From: Cricetomys ansorgei | Taxonomy: Eukaryota; Chordata; Mammalia; Rodentia; Nesomyidae | Direction of reading: 5' to 3' | NCBI GenBank assembly: GCA_026225945.1 | Contig: JAMJFZ010004066.1 | Span: forward strand, 1,905,001-1,969,000 | Length of the DNA stretch: 64,000 nt | Shown here: piece by piece, positions 22,335-32,860 of the stretch | Numbering within the stretch: position 1 is the first letter of the stretch | Layout of the letters: each line of letters opens with the position of its first letter | Made by a program: the position numbers and the translations under genes | Notes under the pieces: model-generated | What the model was told of the DNA's origin: nothing | Database searches by the model: none | The model's input: the letters and a program-made list of their open reading frames with translations, nothing else

Positions 22335-22874
22335 AAAAAAAATCTCTCACAGAGGCTGGGGAGATGGCTCAGTGGTTAGTGTTTGCTGTGCAATCAGGAA
22401 GACTGGAGTTTGTATTCCCAGAAACTAAGAAATGCCAGGTAGATGTGGCAGCCTGCCTGTAATTCCAGACTTGGAAAGTAGACACAGGATCCCAGAGCCA
22501 GCCAGCCAGCCATGTAAGCCAGCCCTAGATTTGATTAGAAGACCTTGCTTCAATGAACATGGTTGGAAGAGTGATGTCTGCTGATTCCTGACATCTACTT
22601 CAGAAATGTTTGCGTGCGCACACACAAACACACACACACACACATGTGTGAATATCCCCCACACAAAATGTAAAAAAATAATTTCTTTCACAGAAGTTCT
22701 TCTCCTAGATGATTCTACATCCCATCAAATTAACAATATTAACCCTCAGAAATTTGGATCTTTCTAAAATTATTCTTGTGAAATTTTTATTGTGCATATT
22801 CATTATGCATGGTATCATATTAGGTATTTTTAAACTAGATATATTTAAATACATTACAGTATTTTTAAATTTCA

Positions 22875-23020
22875 TTCAGCTACTGTGTGCATGTGTGTGG
22901 CACAGTGCGTGTAGAGTTCAACCTGTACAAGTTGGTTCTCTCCCACTGTTTGGAACCCAGGGACCAAACTCCCATCTGGCTTGGTGACAGATGTCTTTTC
23001 CACTGAGCCATAGTGCTGTA
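22875..23020 (-). repeat. RSINE/B3-type SINE
   Basis: Minus-strand copy with TTGGTTCTCTCCCACTGTTT and GACCAAACTCC; ends in ACTGAGCCATAGTG. Confidence 0.6.
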
Positions 23021-23634
23021 TAGCCAAGACACTATATTGTATGTTGTGCATATCTCCCTCACTACCCTACGTCCTCCCTCCTCACCCCTCTTCCCCTCAC
23101 ATCTGCTTTCCTGTCATGTACACATATGTGATTTTATGTATCTCCAGACATCCAGGAAGCCTACATGAGACAGTCGTTTGTCTTTCTGAGACTGGCTTCC
23201 TTGGCTTAATGTGGTCATCTCCAGTTACATCCATTTTCCTGAGAATAGCATGACTTCATTCTGTTTTGTGGCTGGAAAACTTCCACTGTGTGAAGAAACC
23301 ACATTTTCTCTGCTGTTCTTCTGTCTTGGAGATCCAGCCTGGTTCCATAACTTGGCTATTGTGAAGGGGGAGCTGCAGTCACCACCTGTGTGTGGGTATC
23401 TCTGTGGTATGTTGATTTAGAGCCCTCCGTGTAAATACTGGGGAGTGAAACAGCTGGGTTATATGGTTGTATACTTGTAGTTTTCTGAGACATCTCCATG
23501 ATTTCCATAGTGAAGGACTCATTTATGTTTCCACAAGCAGTATAAAAGATTTCCCCTTTTTGTCCACATCATCACCAGCACTTGTTGTTAGATTTTTTTT
23601 CTTTTTCTTCTTTTTTTATTTTTTATTTTTTTAT

Positions 23635-23998
23635 TTTTGAGACGGTTTCTCTGTTGTAACTCTGGCTGTCCTGGAGCTTACTCTGTAGACCAGGCTAACT
23701 TCAAACTCACCGAGATCCACCTGCCTCTGCCTCCCGAGTGCTGGGATTAAAGGTGTGCACCACCACCACCCAGCATTAGTTTTTTCTTATTGAAAGACTT
23801 TATTTCTGTTTATATATCTGTCTGAATATATGCCATGACAGTGCAGTTGTCCAAGTAAGCCAGACGAGGGAGTTAAATCACCTGGAGCTGGAATTACAGG
23901 TGGCTGTGGGCTGCCAAGCGTTGGTGCCGGGAACTGAACTTGGATCCTCTGCAAGAGCAGTCTATGCTCTTGACCACTGAACATCTCTCCAACCCCCG
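23635..23998 (-). repeat. B1 and B2/B3 SINE pair inserted in the L1
   Basis: B1 (-) 23635-23775 preceded by a T-rich tail, and B2/B3 (-) 23783-23998 ending in GAACATCTCTCCAACCCC. They separate two collinear L1 blocks. Confidence 0.85.
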
Positions 23999-24524
23999 GT
24001 CTTGTTGAGAATTTTTGCGCCTGTGTTTATCAGGGAGATTGCGCTATAATTTTTTGTTGGTGGTGTATCTGGCAGGCTTTTGCTAAAGTTAATGCTAGCG
24101 TCATGAAAAGAGATTGGGAATGTCTCTTTATTTTATTGAATAATTTGGTATGCATTGGTGTTCACCTCTGAAGTTCTTGTAGAATTTAGCAGTGAATCCA
24201 TCTGGGTCTGGACTTTTATGGTTAGATTTTTTTTAACTACTACTTCCATCCCATTGTGTGTTTAGAACTGTTAAAGTTGTTTACCTCACTTTGGTTTAGT
24301 TTTTACAGGTTGCACACTTCAGAAAGGCCTCCATTTCTTTCAGGTTTTCCCATTTCGTGGGATATACATTTTAAGGTATAGCGTAATGATTTTCAGAATG
24401 TCGTTGGTATCTATTGTAGCGTCCCCTTTTGATTGCTAACTATATTAATTTGATCTCTCTCTGTGTTTTGCTAATGGTCTGTCAATCTTATTTTGTTGTT
24501 GTTCCCTCAAAGAACCAACTCTTT

Positions 24525-25176
24525 TTTGTTTGAGACAGGGTCTCTTATTCCAGGCTAGCTCAAACTTGTAGTCAAGGATAACCTAAAACTTCTGATCTTC
24601 CTGTCTTGCTTTCTGAGTGCTTTCTGAGGTCTAAGTGTGCGTCACAGCACCTGGTCAATGGGGTTCTGGGGATAGAAATCAAGACTTCATATGTACTAAG
24701 CAAGTGTTCTCCAGTTGAGCCACATCCCTAGCACAAGAACCAACTCTATTTTACATTCTCTCTATTTTTTTTCATTTCCCTTTCACTAATTTATGCCCTA
24801 ATCTTAATTTATTCAATCTACCAATTTTGCATTCAGCTTCTTCTCATTTTTTCGCGGGCCCTATGGCGCATCATTAAGCTATTTATTTGAGATCTCTCTG
24901 ATGTTCTGATGTAGGCCTTGCAGCTGGTAAACCTCTCTCTTAGGGATGCTTTCATTGTAACCACAGGCGGTATGTTGCGTTTTTATTTTCATCCACTCTA
25001 GGATTTTTTTTTTTAATGTATGAGTGCTCTATCTGCATACACACCTTCATGCCGGAAGAGGGCATCAGATCCCATTATAGATGGTTGTGAGTTACTGTGT
25101 GGTTGCTGGGAATTGAACTCAGGACCTCCGAAAGAGCAGCCATTGCTCTAAATTGCTGAGCCATCTCTCCAGCCCA
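24525..25176 (-). repeat. B4-type and B2/B3 SINEs inserted in the L1
   Basis: B4-type (-) about 24525-24740 (TTTGAGACAGGGTCTC through GTTGAGCCACATCCCTAG) and B2/B3 (-) 25003-25176 (ends CCATCTCTCCAGCCC). Confidence 0.75.
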
Positions 25177-25370
25177 ACTCTTGGAATTTTTAACCTTCCT
25201 TCTTGTTTTTTTTTCTTCAAGAACTCAGTCATCAGCAGGGTGATTCAATCTCTAAGAGTCAGCATATGTTCTGTAGTTTCTCTTGCTATTGATTTCTAGT
25301 TTGATTCCATTGTGGTCAGATAGAATACAATATTTTATTTCCATTTTTCTAGATTTGATAAGGCATGCCC

Positions 25371-25738
25371 TGTGGTGGTTTGAATAAGAATGCTCCCCAT
25401 CAACTCATTTATTTGAATGCTTAGCAATCAGGGAGTGGCACTATTTGAGGAGAAATAGGAGGTGTGGCCTTGTTGGAGGAAGTGTGTCACTGGGGTGGGC
25501 TTTGAGGTCTTAGAGAGCCAGGCCAATTGTCATTCTCTTCCTGCTGCCTGTGGATCTAGATATAGAACTCTGAGCTGCTTCTCTAGCGCCTGTGTGCCAC
25601 CATGCTCCCACCATGGTAATGGACTAAACTTCTGAAACTGTAAGCCAGCCCCAACTAAATGCTTTTTTTTTTTTTTTTTAAATAAGAGTTCCCATGGTCA
25701 TGGTGTCTCTTCACAGCAATAGAACAGTGACTAAGACA
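25371..25738 (+). mobile_element. ORR1-like MaLR LTR
   Basis: Begins TGTGGTGGTTTGAATAAGAA and ends CAGTGACTAAGACA, the canonical rodent ORR1 LTR termini. Internal landmarks include GGAGTGGCACTATTTG, GTGTGGCCTTGTTGG and GCTGCCTGTGGATC. It lies inside the L1 fossil and is followed directly by MaLR-like internal sequence. Confidence 0.8.
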
Positions 25739-26313
25739 GAAGTTGCTGTGACAGGCCTGACCACATTGCTGGCAGAATGCAGATTTTTGATTAGGAAATA
25801 AATTGAATGCTTACGTGGGGCTTGGTGGGCCATACTAGTAGACAGTGGTGCTCAGAGCAACGTAGATTAATTATGATGGCTCAGCTCAAGAGGTTTTAGA
25901 CAACAAGAATATTAGTAAGTGGCCTAGAGACCATTCTTGTGACATTTTGTCAAAGAATGTGGCTGCTTTCTACCCTTGTCCAAAAAAATCTGCCTGAGGC
26001 TAAATTGAGGAGGTTTGGATTAATGGCCTTGGCAGAGGAGATTTCAAGACAGCCTAGTATTGACTCTGTTGTGTGGCTTTTAGTAACCACTTTTATGCAG
26101 ATCTATAATGAAAAGGAGCAAGACAGAAAGCAGCACCCCTTCATGGCCTCTGCATCAGCTCCTGCCTCCAGGTTTCTGCCCTGTGTGAGTTCCCACCCTC
26201 ACTGCCTTTGATGATGAACTGTTATATGAAAGTGAGTGAAATAAACCCTTTCCTCTCCAAGTTGCTTTTGGTCATGGTGTCTCATCACAGCAATAGGAAC
26301 CCTAATGAAGACA
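25739..26313 (+). mobile_element. MaLR internal region plus MT-like LTR 3' part
   Basis: 25739-26115 resembles MaLR internal (gag-derived) sequence, with an incidental 90-codon open frame at 25939-26211. From about 26117 the sequence becomes the 3' part of an MT-type LTR (CTCTGCATCAGCTCCTGCC, AAATAAACCCTTTCC) and ends ...CCTAATGAAGACA at 26313. The element is non-functional. Flanking L1 has TGCCC at 25366-25370 and TACCC at 26314-26318, an imperfect 5-bp target duplication around the whole 25371-26313 unit. Confidence 0.55.
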
Positions 26314-26629
26314 TACCCTGTATCATAATATATAATGCAATTTAGAGAAAGTTCTGGGGTTTCTGAGAAGAATGTATATTCTACAATGCTTGGATGTAAT
26401 GTTCTTTTGGGTTCTATGATGTCTTTTAATTCAAATGTTTCGCTGATTGTTTTTGTCAGGATGCCCTATTGATGAGAGTGTGGAACTAAAGTCACCCACT
26501 ACTTTTTGTGTTGGGTTAATCTGTATTTACACATAGTAGTGTTTATTTGATAGAATTAGGTACACGTATGTCCAGGGCATATATGTTTACAACTGTAAGG
26601 TCCTCAGCCTGGCGAGATGGCTCAGCAGG

Positions 26630-26975
26630 TGTCTTAGTGTTCTATTGCCATGAAGAAACAGCATGTCGATGATAGCTCTTCTAAAGGGAAGCATTTGACT
26701 GGGGCTGGCTTACAGTGTCAGAGGTTTAGTCTGTTGTCCTCATGGTGGCACACAGGCAGACATGGTGCTGGAGATGTTCTACATCCAGATCTGCAGGTAG
26801 CAGGAAGAGAGAGACACTGGGCTTGCCTTGAACTTCTGAAACCTCAAAAGCCCACCCCCAGTGACGCACTGCCTCCAACAAGGCCACGCCTACTCCAAGA
26901 AGCCCACATCTCCTAATAGTGACCAAGCATTGAACTCTGTGAGCCTATGGGGCCATTCTTATTCAAACCACCTCC
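26630..26975 (-). mobile_element. MaLR-type LTR (minus strand)
   Basis: Starts TGTCTTAGTGTTCTATTGCC, the reverse complement of a MaLR 3' terminus, and continues with GGGGCTGGCTTACAGTGTC and CTCCAACAAGGCCACGCC. It abuts a truncated B2 head at 26606-26629. Confidence 0.55.
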
Positions 26976-27185
26976 GCCGGTTAATCAGCCTGAAGCCATT
27001 GTCTTTATCTCTTCCTGCTAATTTTGGTTTGAAGTCTATTTTGATAGATATTAGAGCATCAGCTTGTTTCACAGTTCTGTTTGCTTAAAGTACTTTGTTC
27101 TGTCCTTTTGCCCTGAGTTTGCATCTGTCTTTGATGGTAAGGAGCATTTCCCAGAGGCAACAGAGATGGAACCTATTTTTAATTA

Positions 27186-27267
27186 GTGTGTGGATGCGAG
27201 TGTGCACACGTTCTTCTGGAGGTCAGGTGTGTGGATGCCAGTGTGCACACGTTCTTCTGGAGGTCAG
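27186..27267. repeat. 41-bp direct duplication
   Basis: Copies 27186-27226 and 27227-27267 differ at one base (GCGAG versus GCCAG). They lie in the head of a minus-strand SINE (27186-27450). Confidence 0.9.
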
Positions 27268-27454
27268 AGACAACATATAGGAGTTGGTTCTCTTTTTCCA
27301 GCTTGCTGAGACAGGATGCCTCTTGTTGTCTTTGCTGCACTGTATATTCTGGGTTGGCTACCCTCAAACTTCAGGATGTCTGTCTTCACCTCCTGTATCT
27401 CCAGAGGTGAGCTAGAACTGGAAATGCCCACTACCACCTCAGGCTTTTAAAAAA

Positions 27455-29055
27455 TTTATTTAACTTTATTTTATGTGCATTGGTGTGAGGGTGTCAGATC
27501 CCCTGGAATTAGAGTTACAGACAATTGTGAGCTGCCATGTGGGTGCTAGGAATTGAACCCAGGTCCTCAGGAAGAGCAGCCAATTCTCTTAACCACTGAG
27601 CCATTTCTCCAGTCCCAACCTCAGGCTCTTTAATGTGGATCCTGGAAATTAAAATAAGGTAGGCAAATACACGGCAAATGGTTGTTACCAGCAGAGGCAT
27701 CTCACTGGCTGAGGGACTGGTTTCTGTTGTTGTTGTTCTTGTTTTGCTAATCCCATCTGTTAGTCTGTTTCTTTTGATTGGGGAATTGAGACCACTAATA
27801 TACAGTTATTATTGAAAAGGGTGTATTAGTTCCTGTCATTGTGTTGATTTTGTAGTGTCTGGTGTTTTCACTTTCTGAAACATGGTCTTCTGTGTTCCCA
27901 GCTGGCCTCAAACTCCCTACATAGGGAAGGCTAGCCTCCTGCCTCTGTCTTCTCAGTGCTAAGGTTACAGGTGTTCACCGCCATACCCAGGTCTAATTCA
28001 CACACCTGTAACAATTATCAATGCTTCTTATCTTAGTTTAAAAATTTAAAAATTTACCTATTTTTATGTATGCAACTGCCTACATATATGTAAATACATC
28101 ATGCATATGCAGTGCCCACCAAGGCCAGAAGAGGGCATCGGACACCCTGGAACTAGTCACATATGATACGTTGTGAGTCACCATGTGGATGCTGGGAACT
28201 GAACCCAGGTCCTCTACAAAAGCAGCCAGTGCTCTTAACTGCTGAGCCATTTCTCCAGCCTGTTCATCTCCCATTTTGAAGTAGGAGCTCAGGAATTAAT
28301 AGACACACTGCTGTGTCCAGCTGTATGGGTTCTGGGGATCTGAACTCAGGCCCTCACACTTTGGTAGCGAGTGATCTGCTCGTTGAGCCATTTCCCCAAT
28401 CCTTTCCTTTTTAGTGTGTGTGTGTGTGTGTCTATATGGTGTGTGTGTGGTACAGGCACGTGATGAGTGTCCAGATGTGTGTACTCTTGCCTATGTATGC
28501 ATGAGGCGCTCAAAGCAGGACCTCAGATGTTAGCCTTGCTTCCTTGACAAGAGTTCTCAGTGAATCAGAACTTGCAATTTCAGCTAGGTTGGCTTGCCAG
28601 TAAACTCTGGGAACTGCCTGTCTTTGCCCCACAATATTGAGGTTACAGGCACAAATAGCACGATGGCCTTTTCCCATGGGTGTTGGGGATTTGAACGTAG
28701 GTCTTCGTGCTTGCAGACAAGCACTCTTACCCGTTTAAGCCATCTGCCCAGCCCTTTCTCTGCAGTGTTTTAAAGGAGTGACAGTGTTTGCATAGAAAAC
28801 CACCATCTATATATCCAAGCACCTACCTTGAAGCCTACAATTGCGTTCTTCAATGCTTTAGAAAGGGGGTTGGTGGAAGGGCAGTGAGGTGGTTCATGGG
28901 TAAAGGTGCTTCCATGAAGCCTGAGGACTGGAGTTCCATCCCCAGGACCCACATGATGGAAGGAGAAAACTGATCCTCCAAAGTTGTCCTCTGACCTACA
29001 CACACACACACGCACACGCACACGCACACACACACATGCACACACACACACACAC
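27455..29055. repeat. SINE cluster downstream of the L1
   Basis: B2/B3 (-) 27455-27617, B1/B4 (-) about 27865-28000, B2/B3 (-) 28045-28262, B4 piece (-) about 28290-28405, (GT)n near 28415-28452, B4/B3 mix (-) about 28470-28755, RSINE (+) about 28885-28998, (CA/CG)n 28999-29057. Confidence 0.65.
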
Positions 29056-29402
29056 ACTTTTCCCCCTGGCACTTCTAGTGTGGAAGTTCCGTAAGTTGCC
29101 TTTCTAATTTTTCCCACTCGCAGTCATTGTCTTTTCTGCACTGGGCTGTTTCTCCCACTTTCCTTATCAGTCCTCCCAGAAGGCTTTGTTTTTCTGCGGC
29201 CACTTAATTTGAGGAGTTTGTTTATATGGATTTCCCCTTTACAGCTTCGTCTCTCATTAATTCCAGATCCTATCTCCAAGGCTGTGGAATTAGCTTCCTC
29301 CTCTGAAGGGGAGGTTTGTGTGTGTTATTGGTTTGATGTGCTCAAGTCCAAGGGCTCCATGAAAGATCTGTTGACCTTGCCTTCTCCACTCTTGTTAGAA
29401 AG

Positions 29403-29594
29403 GACTCAGGGTGTTGGGGTGTGGCTCAGCAGGAACGCACCTGCCAAGAATCCCCTACACAGGGGCTGGAGTAGTGGTTCAATAGTGTAACACCTGTGTA
29501 GAGCCCCCAAGTGATGGGCTGTCGCTGTGACTCAGAGATACAGCACTTTCCTCATAGTGCACAGCCCCAAAATCTATCCAAAGCACTGTTTAAG

Positions 29595-29645
<51 letters not shown>
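29403..29645 (+). repeat. Third ID-head tandem array (3 diverged copies) ending in (AG)n
   Basis: Units begin near 29412 (GGGGTGTGGCTCAGCAGG), 29465 (GGAGTAGTGGTTCAATAG) and 29520 (GTCGCTGTGACTCAGAG), spacing about 53 bp, as in the arrays at 2658 and 5014. The last copy runs into a normal SINE-like end, TTTAAGAAAA and an (AG)n run of about 45 bp. Confidence 0.65.
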
Positions 29646-29646
<1 letters not shown>

Positions 29647-29780
29647 TGCTGGGCACACACCTTTAATCTCAGCACTCAGGAGGTAGAGGCAGGCGGATCT
29701 CTGTGAGTTCGAGGCCAGCCTGGTCTACAGAGTGAGTTCCAAGACACCCAGAGTTACAACAGAGAAACCCTTGAAACAAC
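29645..29780 (+). repeat. B1 SINE
   Basis: GCTGGGCACACACCTTTAAT through GTGAGTTCGAGGCCAGCC to ACAACAGAGAAACCC. The (AG)n immediately upstream belongs to the preceding element's tail. Confidence 0.9.
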
Positions 29781-31261
29781 AAAAGGACGATTGGAGCTGA
29801 TTGGAGCTGTGGGGAGGATAGTCATTGGTGATGCGGGATCGTGGGCCCTTCAGGCAGATGCTCCCAACTATCTTATGTAAGTGGGACTTCTGGCTTAGTG
29901 TATAGTTTGGGGTCAGAGTATGCTTAGCACAGGGGGATGAATCTTTTAGGTTTGGCAGACGTTGACTTCTCTCTTTCCATTCTCTGGGCCGTGCAGTTTC
30001 AGGTCAAGTTGTTCATTTCAGGAGCATCATCTTTATTTCCAGTGTCCGAGCTGTGAAGATCGTCGTCACAGAGCACTCTGCTAGGGAGCCTGTGGGCCGT
30101 ACATTCGACAACACAGACTTTCAGGCTGGGTGTGGTGGAGCCACAGGGCTTGGAAGCAGAGAGAAGCCAGACTGGGTTGAACAGTGAAACCTGTCTCAGG
30201 TTATAATAAAACTTAACATGACTCAGCTGCTCAAGAGGCCAAGGCTGTGGGCAGCGAGATGGTTCCGTGGGCCAAGGCACTGGAGGCCAAGCTTGACAAA
30301 CTGATTTGACTCCCCAGGACCCACGTGGCAGAAGGAGAGAGTCTGCTCCTACAGGTTGTTGCCTGACATCCACAAGTGTGCTGAGCGTGCACACAATAAT
30401 TTAAGAGGCAGAGGCAGGAGGATTGCTTGAGTCCAGGAATTTGAGGCTAACCTGGGCAACAAAACAAGCTCCAGGCTCAAAAACATTTCAATTATATATA
30501 ACACAGTAACATGTGGTATGTGTAAGTATAATATTTATATGTAATATATAACAGGAATGTTTTAAATGGGAGGAAGTGAGCCTACTATTCAGAAACTACT
30601 CTTTTTACATTTTCATTGTCCTTCTACCCATGGTCCAGATGCATGTATATTTTTACAAGTGATGTTAGACCTAAGGCCACAAAGTAACATTCATTTTTTT
30701 TTTTTTATCGGATCAGGGTCAGATTCTTTTTAGCTTTTTAAAGCCTTGCCTCTCTTCACTCTCTATAGACTGAAGTTGGGAGAAGGCAGGTGGTGAGATG
30801 GTGTACAGAAATACATGGACAGCACTCGGGAGGCAGGCAGGTAGATCTCTGAGTTCCAGGCCAGCCTGGTCTACAAAGCAAATACCAGGACAGCCAGGAC
30901 TACGCAGAAAAACCCTGTCTTGAAGTACCTTCCCCCCACTCCAAAAAATACATTGGTAGCCAGGTACGCCTGCCTTTAATTCCAGCACTTTGGGAAGCAG
31001 ACACAGGCAGATCTCTGTGAATCCTAGGCCAGCCAGGGCTATTAATGAGACTCTGTCTCCAAAGCAACAACAAATCTTGTTAAAACCTGGCATGGTTTTG
31101 CACATCTTTAATCCCAGGAGGTAGGAGGAGAAGAAGCTCAGTTTGGGCTGGGGATGTGACTCGGTTGAGTGCTTGCTTGGCATGCACGAAGCCCTGGGTT
31201 CCATCCTCAGCACCCTATAAATCAGGAGTTGCAGTGCCAAACAGCGTCAGCACTCAAGAGA

Positions 31262-31425
31262 TGGAGGTAAAGCTGGGCAGTGGTGGCACACACCTTTAAT
31301 CCCAGCACTCGGGAGGCAGAGGCAGGTGGATCTCTGTGAGTTCGAGGCCAGCCTGGTCTACAGAGTGAGTTCCAGGATAGCCAGAGTTACAACAGAGAAA
31401 CCCTGTTTGGAAAAAACAAAACAAA
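31262..31425 (+). repeat. B1 SINE
   Basis: AGCTGGGCAGTGGTGGCACA through ATCTCTGTGAGTTCGAGGCC to ACAACAGAGAAACCCTGTTT and an AAAAC-rich tail; nearly full length. Confidence 0.9.
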
Positions 31426-32504
31426 AAAGGTAGAAGTAAGATCAGAAGTTCAAAGTCATCCTTGGCTACATAATTTGAGGCCAGAACTGGGCTATATGAG
31501 GACCTACTTGAAAAAATAAATGGTAGAAACCTTGCTACGTTGCTCCCTCTGCCCAGATGATCTAGCACAGGGCTCATGCCTCTCTTCCTTCTCCCATTCA
31601 TTCTGTGCTTAGATTACAGCACAAAGAAGCATTTGTGGTTGAGAGTTACAGATGCAAACTGGTCTAGCCGGGTTCTTTAGAAAGGTGTCCGTCTTTCCTA
31701 CGTGGTCTGGGTGCGCAGGGGTGGAGGTGTTAGTCACCATCTGGCTGGGCGCCCATGTACTTGGACTCAACCCGCTGGGGTGACTGGCAGGCTAACAAAG
31801 ACAGGAAGGAAGGAGTGACTGGCAGGGGGTTGGCTTCCAGTGTGAAAACTGAACTGGGACAACTCTGACCTTGCATTTGCCCCCAAATTTGTCACAGCAC
31901 ATGGAAGAAATGTCATTCTCGTGGTTAGCCATGCACAATTCAAAACTTAACTATCTTTTTTTTTTTTGTTTGTTTTGTTTTTTCTGTGTCGGGCGATAAC
32001 AGCTGGCTCCTTGTGGCTGTACGTGACGTTCCATGCACTGCAGGGGAAGCAAACCTTACTTTTCTCCGAGTAGCTTAAACCCAGTGAAATCTTGGGATTT
32101 CTGTGTCCATGAATTCTCTCACTGGTCACTTCTTTGTCCTTCTGTTTTTGTTTTTTATCTGTAGAATAAGAGGCTCAAATATTAAAATATTTATTCTTGA
32201 GCTAGGCATGCCTAAACCGAGAACCTCGGGTGATTGAAGCAGAAGGATATCCCATTTGAAGCCAGGCTGAAGTACATCATGAAAGCCATCTCAAGCCAAC
32301 TAAAACAATTAAAACAAAACTTAAGAACAAAATAACTCAGGCACTGGAATCAGAATATCAAGATTGGTGGCATACTGGTCGAATCCCAGCCCTCAGGAGG
32401 TGGAGGCAGAGGGATTAACATGAGTTCAGGGATCGTCTTGGAGACAAAGTGAGTTGGAGATACTGTCTCAAAAAAAGAGAAAAAAAGTTTATCCTTAGTG
32501 GTGT

Positions 32505-32860
32505 TACTATAACAAAAGTTATCAAAGCTGGGTAAGTTTACAAAGAAAAGAGATTTAGCTAGCAAGTCTGAAGGCAAAGGACCCACACCTGGTGACGGCC
32601 TTCTCTCTGGTGGGGTCCCAAAGTGGCCGAGGGTGTCATGTGGCAAGAGACACATGCATTAGTCCCGACTTCCTCACAGAACCACCAGGATTCAATCATG
32701 GGTGCTCCACCCGGATGATCGAGCCTTAGTCACTTTCTCCAAAGTCCCACCTCTAACCACCTGGTTGCTTCAACTTTCCATTCTCTGAATACTTTACAAT
32801 GGGTAGTAAATTTCAACACAGGAACCCTTGACAGACACACCCAGACCATAGCCACTAACT
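32505..32860 (-). mobile_element. Old LTR (MaLR-like), diverged
   Basis: GTTACTATAACAAAAGTTAT, GGGTAAGTTTACAAAGAAAA and TCCCACCTCTAACCACC resemble the reverse complement of MLT1/MST-type mammalian MaLR LTRs. Ends are indistinct; family name uncertain. Confidence 0.4.

Larger units (their letters stand above)
19640..22670. other. Kpna7 3' flank: SINEs and a MaLR fragment
   Basis: Approximate copies: RSINE/B1 mix (+) 19640-19845, RSINE (+) 19865-20030, B4/RSINE (+) 20480-20850, RSINE (+) 21055-21195, ID-B4 (+) 21285-21490, B3 (+) 21490-21685 with (CA)n 21646-21681, MaLR LTR (-) 22083-22334, B3-related (+) 22350-22670. Unique sequence: 20040-20470 (contains the candidate terminal exon) and 21690-22080 (contains AATAAA at 22038). 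Confidence 0.55.
23030..27860 (-). mobile_element. Antisense L1 (LINE) fossil, fragmented
   Basis: Unique-looking blocks at 23030-23620, 24000-24520, 24740-25000, 25180-25370, 26314-26600, 26980-27180 and 27720-27860 read as the reverse complement of L1 ORF2/3' sequence. Diagnostic phrases include AGCAGTGAATCCATCTGG, GATTCCATTGTGGTCAGATA and CTAATATACAGTTATTATTG. Order is collinear with one old L1 on the minus strand, split by later SINE and LTR insertions. No ORF survives. Sequence at 29060-29400 may be a further outlying piece. Confidence 0.75.

Noticed and set aside
25939..26211. 90-codon ORF as a host gene
   Set aside because: Lies in MaLR-like internal sequence inside an L1 fossil, with no splice context; treated as a relic of the element.
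30719..31240. 173-codon minus-strand ORF
   Set aside because: Runs across two B1 copies and a B4; the peptide has the usual antisense-B1 translation ([20 protein letters not shown]).
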